Below, in pieces: positions 44,413 through 57,700 of a stretch of DNA of 64,000 nucleotides; position 1 is the first letter of the stretch, and each line of letters starts with the position of its first letter. This DNA is from Marisa cornuarietis (Eukaryota; Mollusca; Gastropoda; Architaenioglossa; Ampullariidae), in the NCBI GenBank assembly GCA_004794655.1, contig SMMW01000567.1, positions 2,340,001-2,404,000 of the forward strand, given 5' to 3'. The notes beneath the pieces are model-generated. The model worked only from the letters and a program-made list of their open reading frames with translations, was not told the DNA's origin and did no database searches. Position numbers and translations under genes: made by a program.

Positions 44413-47400
44413 TTTATTGGACAAAGAACATTTTACTCTCACAACAGCATTCACAAACTGATGGCATTTTCATTCCCACGCTAAGTGCTGGCATTATGAT
44501 GCTTAAACTATGGACACATCATTGTCTAAAGGTTATTACATGCTTCCCTTAAACCTTTCCCATAAAAAAAACCTACAAATACTTAGTAGAGCCAAGTAAT
44601 AACATTTAGAATTAACAGAACCTGTGATCCTGAAACTTATAATTACAGAGCTAAGATTCCACTTTTGGTCTATATTTTCCAAGATGTCCTTTAAGTTTAG
44701 AACTGCATACATTAACAAATTCAGACTATGGTAACAGCGATGATGATGATAAACAAGCAATCAAATTCCGTTCATTACTCACGCATAGAACAGTCCTTTA
44801 AGAAGGTAAAAAGATGATTTTTCACTAATAGTACATTCATCAGCAAAGCAAGCAATCCACGACAATGTACACGATCTTTTATCAGCCTCTCATCGCCCCC
44901 TACCATACATAGTAAAGCAGCAGCTGCCCACAGAAAGGCAGGCTGCCCTGTACAGATCTGCACCACCTAGATTGTGAATGACATGAATGAAATTAGATTT
45001 TAACAATTTCTGTATTTTGTCATTCTCATTAAACCGCTCTCAACTGCTTTTAAAAATCCTACACCTTTCACAATTATCTTTACTTCCAAGATAACAACCG
45101 AAGTCCTGATAAAATATCTGTGTGATATTTAACTTTTTTTTAGCAGGCAGTCAGCCATAAAATTTTATTTTTGCCCCCACCCCCAAGTCAAAAACAATGC
45201 AATATAATGAGCGATTTTGTGAGAATGAGCTACTTGTTTTTACTGAGACTTGCACAGTGAACAACATCCAGATGTCACATGGTTTGCTGCTGAAAGGGGA
45301 CCTTACCATTCCAGTTGACGCAGTTATCTCCCTTCAGCAAACTACACATACCCGCATTATATCGGGCCCAGAGGCCGCATGCTGTAAGTTTCTATTTATG
45401 GCAAAGACCTAAAAGATCAGCTGTCAACATTCATGCCATGTGCTCTCTCCCTTAAATCATCACTCCAGGTTCCTGCGTTACTTACATCCCACACCATCAG
45501 CCCCTGTGACCAATCTCCAAAAGTAATTTTTAAAACACACGCTTCAAAAATTTCAAGTTGCCAGCTGTCATGACCTGAACTGCTCTTCACAAACATACCC
45601 TGATTATGCCAGTACAAACAATCCAAACAACCTGGAAGAGACAGCCCCTAGGTAGTGTTAGTAAGTGCCACTGCAGCTGAAAAAGTTAGTCTACAGTGGG
45701 CCAATTTAGGTAAAAACCATGTAATATTAAGCTCAGCTAAAACTGTTTCCAACGTTGGAAAAAATACAACTATGCCAAAAATCAAATAAGAAATTTAAAA
45801 AATAACTATTCCTTCAGCACTTTACTTCCAAAACAAAACTGCCTCCACTGTTTACAATGTAACATCTACAATCATTATCCTTTTTGCAATTACCAACAAA
45901 AAATTTAATACTGAAACATAGGAATGAAAAAGTCTTCACTTTTTCTGCTGCTTCACTAGTGGTGGTGGGAAATGATGTGCCACACACCCTGAAATGTTCT
46001 ACACAAATTTAATGCTATGCTGCCAAATATAAACCATGCACCTTAACTTTAGGTAAGGAAGCAGATTGGAAAGGGTGGGAGGCAAATCACAATGAAGGAA
46101 AAGGGTATTAAAGGAACTATGGAAGAATTCCCTCCTCCCCCCAACAGCTCCATGAACCAATGATACTTAAAATTTCTTCAAAGTGACATGAAAAGTCATT
46201 TTGATACAAAGCACAATTTTCACTATTTTTTTGTGGGTTTTTCTGTAAATTCACACTTTTGGCAAACCATATCAATCTACATACTTGCACTTCACAATAC
46301 AGGACTGAACAGAAAATTTTAAACAATTATAAATAAAAAATATTCTCTGAGACAACCAGAGAACAGAACATGACATTACACATGATAGAAGCCCCACAAC
46401 CTCAACTTGTTGAAATGTATTACTTGGTAGGTGTTGAACCAGTGTTACAGCATATGCGCCAACACCACAGCATTTTGATGCAAGTAAATAGCACACAAGC
46501 CAGGTGAGAAAAGAAAACCTACAGGAAAGAACATAAGTGCCTACGATCACAAGAACTATTCAAACAAGTACGTCACATTTTTGTCCAACTCTGGCTTTTT
46601 TTCTTCAATCAGTCTGACTATACACACATGCCTTTGGTATGCAAATAATCTTATTCGATATAAGCATTCTCTGTGTAAGATTTAGTCACCACACAAAATA
46701 ACCAGATCTCACATTGATACCTTTCATACACATTAAAACTGACATTCAACTGTTTTAGCAACACCTAAGATACGTGTTTTTTTTCTTATTTATATGTAAA
46801 AAAATTCTACCAGGCTTTGCACATTTTGTAAAATACTTCAACTGAAATGACCTTTTGTTTTTTTATGCTGGGTGACCATGAATATTAGAGATCATGCTTA
46901 CTGCCAAAAGACTATAAGAACATCCTTAACAAATTTCGCCATATAGAGTTAATTAACAATATTTGCCATCATAAAACTATCAGGACCGTGTGTATCAGAA
47001 ATCTAGCTTCTCTTTAAAAACTTCATTATAATGAGAATTTTTCTTAAGTAATCTTGGTGGAAAATCTGGGCACACATAAAGAGAAGAGGGTTTTGTGATC
47101 TATCTGGCACATACAAGTTACCACAAAATCAGTCATCTGTGTGTTAAATGTATGTAAATCAATTAAAACGTGCACCAAGTTTGCCGCAAAAAAAGATGTT
47201 AATGCAAACAAGTTGAATGTGCAACCTCACTCCCCCTACACCTTTCCCAGTTAGTACCGAACTACATTTTAATTTTAAAAAATACAATTACACAAACTGA
47301 GGGAAAACACTCCACACATGGCATTCAAGTTACAGCTGACATTTCCTCTACTGAGGATTACAAAAGGGCAAACATGTGTTACCTTCTCCTGCCACACTAA

Positions 47401-48496
47401 TAGGATGTTAACTTTATATCCTAAGCAAAAATGAAACGCATAGAAACAAACAGGAAAATAACTACAAAATTAAAAAAACTCACAAGGGTTTAGGACTTGC
47501 ATAGTCACAGTGAAATGAAAGATGAGCATGTACCATTACACAATCATATAACAGCACACTTTCTCCCCGTTACTTTCCTCCCAATGCCCTCGTACATACA
47601 AGTGATATGAAAATAAATCCTCCCCAGCTTCCTTATATGACAAAGTAGATCTGTGATGTGACGGATAACATTCTGAAAACTTTTTTATGCACATACATTT
47701 GTAATGTCACTTCTGCATTGGAAAGGTCTTAGTTCAATTTTTTTTAAAGTTAAGAAAAACATGCAACTCTGCATGCACACCGACAAACCAGAAAACAGCA
47801 CCATTTGCAAGATGAACCATTAGATTTTTTTAAACATTTTAAACAAAAAAAGACAGTAACAGTTTCTAAAAAAGTTATCCTGCAAGGACCAGTGCCTTTA
47901 GGGAGGACGAGCACAACAAGTCAATTAAGTGAAAGCTAATTTCAAAACATAAGCCAGAGCAATGTGATATAGGTGGGAAACCAGAATTTTAATTCTTACT
48001 GACCCTTAAATCTTCCACCAACTGTCTGACTACTCCACAAATGCAGTTGCATACCTAAGGATATATATGTGCAAAATGGCCACCATATACATTCAAATGA
48101 CAAACAGATAAATCTATCATGAGTTCTTCAAAAGTCTTTCCTTATGCAAAATAGAAACTTTTACAGAAAACCTGTCAAGAACTTTGTCCAAACAGTAATT
48201 TTCAATTTTGACCATCTTAGTTAAATGATGCAAGGTATTTTTTTTTAACTAACAACTATCCTGCAAATCAGATGCTATGTTACTGGTATGTCAAGGCCAC
48301 AACCTGTTCCATAATTCACACCTGCTTTCACTCTTCATCTAGATCTAGACTGCATGACAGAGTTGCACATGTTATTTGCTTTCATGCACACACTTAAAGT
48401 TCTGGTTTCAGGAAAGTCAACTCCAAGTTTGCACAAGTGCTGGATGAGGGAAGAAGACAAGCAGGTGGACAGCACCTTGTTAGTGAAGTCTCACAT
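44413..48496 (-). other. Probable G3BP 3'UTR with two candidate poly(A) signals
   Basis: Downstream of the G3BP stop on the - strand there is no further coding signal. The first AATAAA reading on that strand is at 45164-45169 and another is at 44413-44418, giving 3'UTRs of about 3.3 or 4.1 kb. The whole stretch is CpG-depleted and AT-rich. Extent inferred. Confidence 0.4.
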
Positions 48497-48754
48497 TCAG
48501 CGCCGCTGTGGTGGTTGGTTCAGACCTCCACGGGGTGGGCCAACAGCACCAACTCCACGCCGCTCACCATCGGCAGGACGACTAAAGCCACCCTTGATGC
48601 CTCCACGGCCAGTGTTGCCAAACTGGGCACTCCCTCTGCCCAAACCACCAGCACCCCCACGAGGGGCTCCACGACCACCACCAGGTCGACCATCTCCACC
48701 ACGAGGTTTCTTTTCTTCCACATTCAGACGATGTTCACCGTTGTATTTAATTGG
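48497..48754 (-). CDS. G3BP: G3BP terminal exon: end of RRM and RGG tail
   Basis: Encodes residues 417-501 and [23 protein letters not shown], then a Gly/Arg-rich tail with four RGG repeats ending NQPPQRR. RGG tails bind RNA and are targets of arginine methylation. The acceptor is tatcgtag. The antisense frames are open because of the GC-rich repeats but do not represent genes. Confidence 0.95.
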   Translation of the reverse strand, partial: PIKYNGEHRLNVEEKKPRGGDGRPGGGRGAPRGGAGGLGRGSAQFGNTGRGGIKGGFSRPADGERRGVGAVGPPRGGLNQPPQRR

Positions 48755-51700
48755 CTACGATAGAAGAGAGGAAAATGTTAATAATAATAAATTGAGCTGG
48801 CTGCCAAGACTTAAACCAAACCAACCTGATTTTTTAGAGGCAAATAAGAAAGTAAGCGTATAATAAAAGCAAACAATCATCCCAGTTTGTCAATGATATA
48901 AACACAATGTTAAGAGATTGGGGCACATATTAATTCAGCTATTTAATATAGATTTACTTCTGTAACTCAAAACAGCAGTTGATCGCACAGATTAACCCTA
49001 CCAGACCTGAGACCCTGAGCTTAACTGTCCCCTATACCTGGCCTCCTGAGCGTTATATATATATAAAAAAAAAATGTGGGTTAAGAAAATGTTAGTTACG
49101 ACAAAACAAGTGGTTAGAATACAATGAAAGTTGGCGATAATGTAGAAAATAGGTCGAAGTTTCATCTAGCGCTAATATTCCACCTTTGTATGCCAGTTCA
49201 CTCAGCAGGATGAATCTTTTTTCACACATTAACTGTTTGAGCGACACCAACCCCCCTTCTCTTACTATCAATCAATATGGTTCAAGATTCTCATCACTCG
49301 AGCTCTCAGTGTGTGACTAGAAATGTATTATTGGTGAAATTCTAATTCCTTGGACTCTGAATCACACAAAGTTTCGACCAGCTATTACGCTATGAGAAGA
49401 CTAGACCTAACTCGCTTTCATGCTGACGTGCTCAGTTGATCAGCCGTTCGTTTCATTATGAATTTTCCTTTTTTTTTTTCACTTCGAAACACACAAACTC
49501 AATTCACACATATGGGCGCAGCCATTTGCAATGAGTAACCACGAGGTTTGCAGCGATTGGTTGGCTATTTTAAGTTTGTGACGCATTTTTTCGTGTACTA
49601 GGCAAGGTACCGCAAAACGGGTACAGCGGTCTAGCGGCAGTTTTGGAAATTACTGGAAAACCGGTAAAGCTGTCTGGTAGGGTTAAGGAAACTGATACTC
49701 TTTAACAATTTAAACCCAGCTAGTTGCACCAGTATTCATTCCTGTGGTTCTATAACCCTTTGAGCCCTGAGCAATTGTGAGCCTTCCTGCCTGAACTCCT
49801 GGGCCAAAACTGGCTTAGAATGGGTTACGGTGATTACTGCCAATATTTTAGTTGGTATAAAAGATGTAAGATTGGTCCGCACTCCGAATCATCAAACTCC
49901 ATGTTATTCGCCTGATATAGCTTAATCCAGCCATCTTGAGCACCATCAACATCACCTGAGTCTGTGGGAACATGCCTCCTTTGATCAGCCGAAAATGCAG
50001 GCCTTGGTTCATTTTTGACATAGCTGTCTGAGGCCAAATTGTCCGATTCAAAATCTATCTCACAGTCAGAGTAATCATTATCGTACTCTACTTCTGATAA
50101 ATCATCCAGCATATCCTTTGCTTGCTATGTTGTATAAAGTTACTTTCGTACAGGCTGTCACTGAAAGGGAGTAGCCATGTTGTACTAAATCTGCTGATGG
50201 TATGGCTTCTCTGATTGTCTGGTAAAAATAAGTTTTGAACCAAACGCAAAACCCAATGTAAGTGTTACACACCACTTTACCGGTGGCTTGGCAATACCAC
50301 ATTTCGCTGCCACCAGTAAATCAGTGGTGCGGGCTCAAAGGGTTAAATACAGATTCACCATACTGTGGTAAGCACTACCCCTTAGGAGCAAGTTAGCTTT
50401 GCAAAAGTCACAAACTAAAAGCACAAATGAAGATATTAACCTAGTCCTAAGGCTCAGAAAAGGATTGTAATCAACCAGCAGCAAGGTGCACTGATGGATG
50501 GCAGTCCATCACACCATTTGCTGGTCAGATGCAACTTACGAACATCATAGCCTCCTAACTGCATGTTACTTGATTAACATCTTTTTTTATGCATTATATA
50601 CCTGCAGTTGTATAAAAAGATTGTAATGAAATACTGCAATAACTTTTAGTAACATTTAGTTACCATGCTGTAACTGTTCTGATTTGCGTATTTCTGCCTA
50701 ACAACAGCAATTTAATAACAAGAATTAATAAGCAAGAAATGACACAATACTAAACCATACCACAAAAGACAACAAAATAGATTTATAAGAATGTCCCTTC
50801 AAATGACAAAATATGCCTAATAAGAAGAATGGCAGATTAACAATTTAATTTACAAATCAACAAACGAGGACAGAAGTCACTAAGAATGCAATTTGCATAA
50901 ATACAGAATCATCACAGTGGTAAACACTACCCCTTTAGGAGCAAGTTAGATTTGTAAAAGTCACAAACTAAAACCACAAATGAAGATCTCAACCTAGTCT
51001 TAAGGCTCAGAAAAGGATTGTAATCAACCAGCAGCAAGGTGCACTGATGGATGGCAGTCCATCACACCACTTGCTGGTCAGACGCAACTTACAAACATCA
51101 TAGCCTTCACTATGCAAGATGCAGACTTTGCTTTATTGATAACAAAAAAATCTCAGTTTTAGCAAAGAAACAGCAGCCAGTAGTATATATATATATATTA
51201 AAAGCTGAGTCTGAATGTTGAAAAGAAAAAACTCACTTTCTGCTTAAGGATTTCTTGCACTGGCTCTGGAGCATCAAACACAACAAATCCGAAGTTCTGC
51301 AACATCAAGGAGGGAGGATCTTTTAATACATGACAGATGCTATGCATAATCAATGACACATTCTCCCCAGCCCTTTAACCCGCTTAGACCAGAATAAAAA
51401 TATTTCTATGTTCAGAAACATGGGCTTAAAATTCACGATTTTGAAGACGATAGTGAAACTGCAGAGCCAGGCTCGTGGAGCACGAGCCACAATAGTAAGC
51501 GTATCGTTGCTCATTGTGTTCTGCCAGTAGGGCCACAATCGTGCAAAGAGAAAATCACGATCGTGGAGCAGAGCTCATCGCGCTCTACCAGGTAAGCCAG
51601 TAAACTGGCGCTACGGAGTCAGCGGGTTAAACTCTTTCCACACACACACATATGCATACACATACCAAATATTCCAGCATAGCTGCACAGCAAACTGAAA

Positions 51701-54700
51701 AGGACAGCATCTAACACATGTGAAGACCTTACAGATAGAAAAATAGATTTCAAAAAAAGTGCACAAAAGTAACATACTGGGAGTTTTCCACCACTGCTTT
51801 TTGTGTTAATGCGCAGCTCCACCACGTTTCCATATTCTGCAGATACACCAAAGACACTTTAAATATTAAAAAAATTATTGCAAGGATCACAGCAAAGGCA
51901 ACTTCAAGCAGATTATCATGTTTCATATCCCTGCTTTATGCTTGTATCTACTCTTTCTTCATTAAAAGATGCTTAACAGAACTTACATAAACCATCAGGA
52001 ACAAATCTGTACCTAGGATTTATGGCACTGATACTACATAAATTGTGGTGCCTGTGTTTTTACTTAACCATTACAGTTTGAGTACAAGACAAATACAAAG
52101 CATACTTACGTCCAAAAAAGACTTTTAACTCCCTCTCAGTGATGTTATGAGGAAGATTACCAACAAAGAGCTGGTGGCTGTCAGGGTATTTAACACCACC
52201 ACCACGACGTCCTGAAATGCTGTCTCCATCACCTTCTTCCCCTCGACCAATGCTGGTTCTGTCACGCTCCACAAAGCGGTTTTCTTTTGAAACCCTGAAA
52301 TTTTTATAATCCTCTGGGATGACAACAAGTTCACAAAGATGGCTACCCTGAACTTAAAAATCAATACTTAACTGCACTTTAACTACACAGCTGTCTCCTG
52401 GTTTAATAACCATATTTCATACTTAGGTAGCAGTGTATGGCTACCAAAACTTTAGACAAAATAGGCATGTTACAAGATCCCCAAAATGCAACAAACAACA
52501 TTTTAAAATTTTCAATCTGCCATGTAATTTTTCAAGCTTGTGTTTTGACCATCTTCTACAAGTTGAAGACTTAAAAAAAAGTTTTAAAATCAAGGGGGAT
52601 AAACTTGAACAATTACAAACAACAAACTTACTTGGGTCCACGCTGTGGCTGCGGTGGATGGCTACCAAGACTAGAAGCCTGAGCTGCTGATGGAGGAGAG
52701 GCAACTGTTGCACTAGTAGTAGAATCACCTTTGGTCTCCATTCGCGTAGGCAATGTTTTGATCTGAACCGGAGGGGCTGAGACTGTGGAGGCTTGAGTGT
52801 TTTTACTCGCCATGGCTGCCCATGAGAAGGGCTTTGTTGTTTCTACTGAAAGCATGAGAAAAATATTTCAACACTTTCCAGGAACTTGCAAATAATTGTT
52901 CTGTACTATAAAACATCTGGGGGTCTCTTAGCAAGTTGAAATAATTAGGTCAATGATAGCAGTGCAATGTGGAGCCACTATTTACCCAAACGGCAACTTT
53001 TTTTAATAAAAAAAAAAATATTACATCAAAATTCGCAATAATCTGTAACTAAGCAACTCCAAACCTTTTATCAAATTTTAAAAACCTCAATGAAAATTAA
53101 AACAAAATTAAGGTTGTGACTGCTAAAGCAGCATTAGCTCATTTATAACTATGCTGCTAAACAAAAGTAACCAGCTAGACCAAGTGATGACCCCAATATT
53201 AAGGATATTAGCTTTTTTGATGTTCTTAGGATGATGGGCCACAATAATGGCTCTGCTATAGTGGTCCAAGAAAAGCTCTTCTATTGGCTGACCTGGTTAA
53301 AAACCAACCAATCAGAAATTTTGCTTTTATTGTCATGTCTTCTTCCTGAAGTTTTGGAGCCATTTTGAATTTATTCTGTACAATTTTTTGAATTTTTTCT
53401 TGAAAAAATGAGTGGCTTATTGAACAATTTCCCAGATGACTTTGATGGTGACACTAGAGAAGAATCTGCACGACTCTGCCAACGATTTTAAAGATATTTA
53501 ATCCTTTCTGTTTGCTGCTAGTTGATGGAGATAGGTTGTTGCCGATGTTCCGATGAAGGCAGGTGTCCCACTTGGATATGCTGATTTTATTTTTTTTATA
53601 GTAAACTGTGAATTTTCTTAGATTATTACTGTCATCAGAGTAAAAGTAGGAAATTTTGATTATTTTTATTGCAAAGTTCAAGCTTTTTCCTTTCCAAAAC
53701 TGCATAGGGTTCTTGGTCTTTTGTGCACCTGAGGGCAGCAATAATAAAAACAAACCTCACCCCCTATTGATTTCAAAATCTTCAATTAAAAGCCATAATC
53801 TTTGTACATAGTTTTATTTTTATGGTGTCCCAAGAGAGTTAAGTGCTGAATCTCTAAGTTTTAAGCTTTTCACACTTCTAACATGCATAACATCGAACTT
53901 TGCATGGTCTAGTTTTCTGTTTAAATAAAAAATTTTCAATCTGGCACAAATGAAATGAAACAAAAGATTTCAGTGAAGAAATAAATGTTAATCTTGCTGC
54001 ATGAAGGGTCTGTTAATGTTAATACCACATTGTAACTTAAAACAAGGAAATGTGACACTAAACTGACCTATCTGCTCAGGCTCAGGTTCCTCAACAGGTT
54101 TAACTTCTGGCTTCTCAAAGATGGGCTCTTCTGAACTCTCCGCCACCTCAGTATCTGCCTCAAGCTGCTCAGGCTCAGAAGCAAATGTATCTTCTGCAGC
54201 AGCAACTGATGTAGGATCCACATCCTCTTCATGGACAGTACCATTACTAAGAAAACCAATAGCATTTGCTTAAAAATGCACAATAGTATACAAGCAAAAT
54301 GCAATGGTGTAATATTATTGCAAAATGATTAAGATTCTCAAATAAGCTTTTCAGCCTTACAAATTTTGACTTTTGTCATGAAATAAGGGTAAAATCACAG
54401 TAAAAATTAAAGAAGAATAGTCTGGTTGCCATAAAAAGTGATCAGGTGTAGAAGGCAAGTGTACCTGCTGTTACCTTCCCTGATAAATCAGGTGCTTATT
54501 TCCACTGCGTGGGGAGAAGGGGTCTGACAAAATCTAATAAATTTAGCAATAGATCTACAGGCAAGATTAAAAAAAAGACTTTTTCCACCAATATGAGTTG
54601 AAAGCAGTAAGCTAACCTCAAGGTTTGTGATTGTTCATAGGAAGTGGACACTGCCTCCGATGCCTGTTCTTCTGACTGTCCACCATTCACAGTCTCAGGC

Positions 54701-57700
54701 AATGGCTGCTCCACTTCTGCAAACAAAATAATGGTAATAATAAGAATGCTAAAAACAGCTGTCTACATAATGAACCAGCATACCTTTGACTCATGAATAT
54801 GCAAAACTAAATCCACTTATCAGAAAGATTCATGTAATATTAGAATGGAAAGTATTAATATGCAGAACCAGAAGTAAAAACATAAAAACAGATATACCAG
54901 CTACATGCATTTGCTCAACTTTTCACAACATTTTCCCTTACCTTCTTCATCATCTTCTTCATCCAAGAAGACTTCATCTTGGTAACGGAACACATCATTG
55001 TGGACATAATACTTCTTGGGGGACTGAGGGGCCAATACAAATGTTTGCATAAAGCGTCGCATCGGCTCTCCGTTATTGGACAATTCTCCAGTTACCTTCA
55101 GAAGGATGGGGAAAAAATGATCATGCATGACAATAGTCCCATAACACTAAATCAATACTTACAGGTTAGCAGAATGGCACTGTGCATGTTTAACATATTG
55201 TAAACAGTAAAGCTAGCTGATGGCTGAAAGTTAGCTTATAAACTATCTGGCATGTAAGTGCTGATACTATTCAGACGCTCTCTTTCCTAGAGTAGAACAT
55301 TTAGGGTAAACAATAAGCAAGGATTTTACCTGCACCACCACTCCCTGGCCAACGGTAGCCTGACTGTCAACCTGTCTTATTTTTGCATGGCAATCTCTGA
55401 AGTTCAGTGACAGGATCTTTTTATGAATCTCCTGTGGATGAAACAGTGAAAACTGTAACCAGTCTCCTTACTTATTATACTGATATGCACTGCATTAGAT
55501 CGTAGCCACAGCTACAGATAAGATTAACAGTCTTAAAGAATGCTTTGCTATTTAGCCCTAAAGTTATGAACCTCCAAAAATCACATCTGAGAAAAGTGGG
55601 TTTCTATTGTACATCAAGTTAATGTATATAATTTTAGGGGCTCCCTAGGACTCTATGCATTGACCAGAGCTACAGAAGGTATGTTCCTCTAGCCCAGTGG
55701 TTCTCAAAAGTCAGGTGGTCCGCAGCTGACAGACGTCACATGTGAGGAAAGTGATGTTTGAATCACCAGATAGGCTTGTAGAAAACTTCAATTAAGTTTG
55801 TGTGGGACCCCTAACCGTCCGCTGGTCAAGTTACCACCGCAGCTGATAATGGCCTGAAAGGAGGGTCAAGGTGAGCGGCTATGAATCCTGACCAGTGATG
55901 CATTACACGCCTAACTGAAAAGGACGGCTCTGTTGAAGATTTTTAGTATGTGCCAGCTTCCTCGAATCGGTCAAACACCAAAGGGGGCAAAGACATCTCC
56001 GCTTCAGTAAGAAAGGCTGACCACTTTCCGAATCTGTGTGCTGGTGAGAAGACGTCTTTCCAAGTATTCTTTCTCAGTATTTTCAAGCCGAGGGGTTATT
56101 ATGAATCGCTGGCTGAAATCAGGGACCATCACACGTAAATCCTGTGATGCTGGTGACTGTGAAAGTGCAAACAAGATACAGAAGGGAGTAAAAGATGCAA
56201 CTGAGGTCATTTGTGAACCAAATCGACCACACTGTTCCTCTGAGACGCTTACCAGCTGCAAAGCAGAAGCAATTTGCCAGGAAGTGGAAGACACACGTGA
56301 CGAGATATTTTTTATCTTCTGCTCAAGATAATAGCAACAAAGAAAGTGTCAAACAAGCTGTGAAGAATAGTAGTGGTACACACAAAGTGGCGTCATTCCA
56401 GCGTAGAAAACTACCAAAAACAAGTTAAAGATAATATAGCACTGATTATTTGAGCATGGGATTTTTTTGGACGGGTGATAAAGAAGTCCCTAATCCGCAA
56501 TGTGTTTTATGCTGTGACATTTTGGCCAATGGAGCAATGAAACCCTCCAAACTGAACCGTCATTTTGAATACAAGCACTGCCAATATGTTGATAAGCCTC
56601 TGGAGTTTTTCGAGAATAAATGCAAAGAGCTGCAACAAAATAAAGGAATGTTGTACCTTTTTGCTTCTGGCGATGAAAATGCTAAGGCTACAGAGTCATC
56701 CTACAGAGTTTCGCTAGTGATAGCAAAGACCGGAAAAGACCAGACTGTAGCAGAGAACTAGATCAAACCTGCTGCCAAACTAATGACAGAAATCATGCTT
56801 GGTGAAAAGGCAACAAATGCTATCTGTCATGAACCAGCTGGTTCAAGGCCAGAACAAAATGGTCACGTCCTAAATTTAATTGAAGAAGGACAGCGATAGC
56901 CCGTCGTCTATACTAGGCAGTCGGGTGGACAATAGGGCTAAGGGTGTTTTAACCGGTGGTCGGCCTCTAGTATCAGCATGGCCTGGGAACTGGCCAGTTA
57001 TGTAAGAACGACCACCGAGTATCGCCTAAGGGATAGACCAGTAATTGAAAGACCAGTCCCCTTAGCCCGGACCATGGTGGTTGTTTTTATTGCTGCAGAC
57101 TGGTCATTGGTACCGAGCGGAAAGCGGACGATGAGGCGTGACAGAGTGTCGCGCCGTGAAGTGGTTATCTCAGTTGAAGGATGGATAGGTTATGCATAGG
57201 CAAGTAGTGTGTAGCGGACCACGTGGGTAGCCTTAAACCGATGCACGATTGGCTAATTAAAGAAACACATGTATCACGAGTGAATGCGAAAGCACAGGAG
57301 CCAATGAGAGACCACTGACACACCTGACCACGTGAACGAAGAAATGAGACAAGAGGCTTTTTCGTTCCAACCCTTGCAGGAGGCAGACGTGTGTACCGCC
57401 AGGTGGGTGCCGGGTGCAAGAGGTCGGAGTCTGGTCCATCTTTATCTGCCAGTGATCCGTATTTCCACCAGCTAGCACCACTCGGGTCTAGTGGTGCGAT
57501 AATAGGATCATGGAGGACAGCCTGACAGGGAGAGGAAGATCGCCCGCTCTGAACCAAGAGTGTAGGTAACCGCGTTAGTGAAGGCGACGGATCTCAAAAG
57601 GCGGGACTACCCTGCTGTACTGTTCCAGAGGTCTGGGGACAGAGTTCCCGAGGTGTCAAGCCTAAGAGACAGCCAAACCCCCGGCGGAGGAGGAGGGCAC

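Noticed and set aside
48354..48863. 169-codon Pro/Arg-rich frame on the + strand
   Set aside because: It is the antisense of the G3BP RGG exon; GC-rich Gly/Arg codons leave the other strand open.
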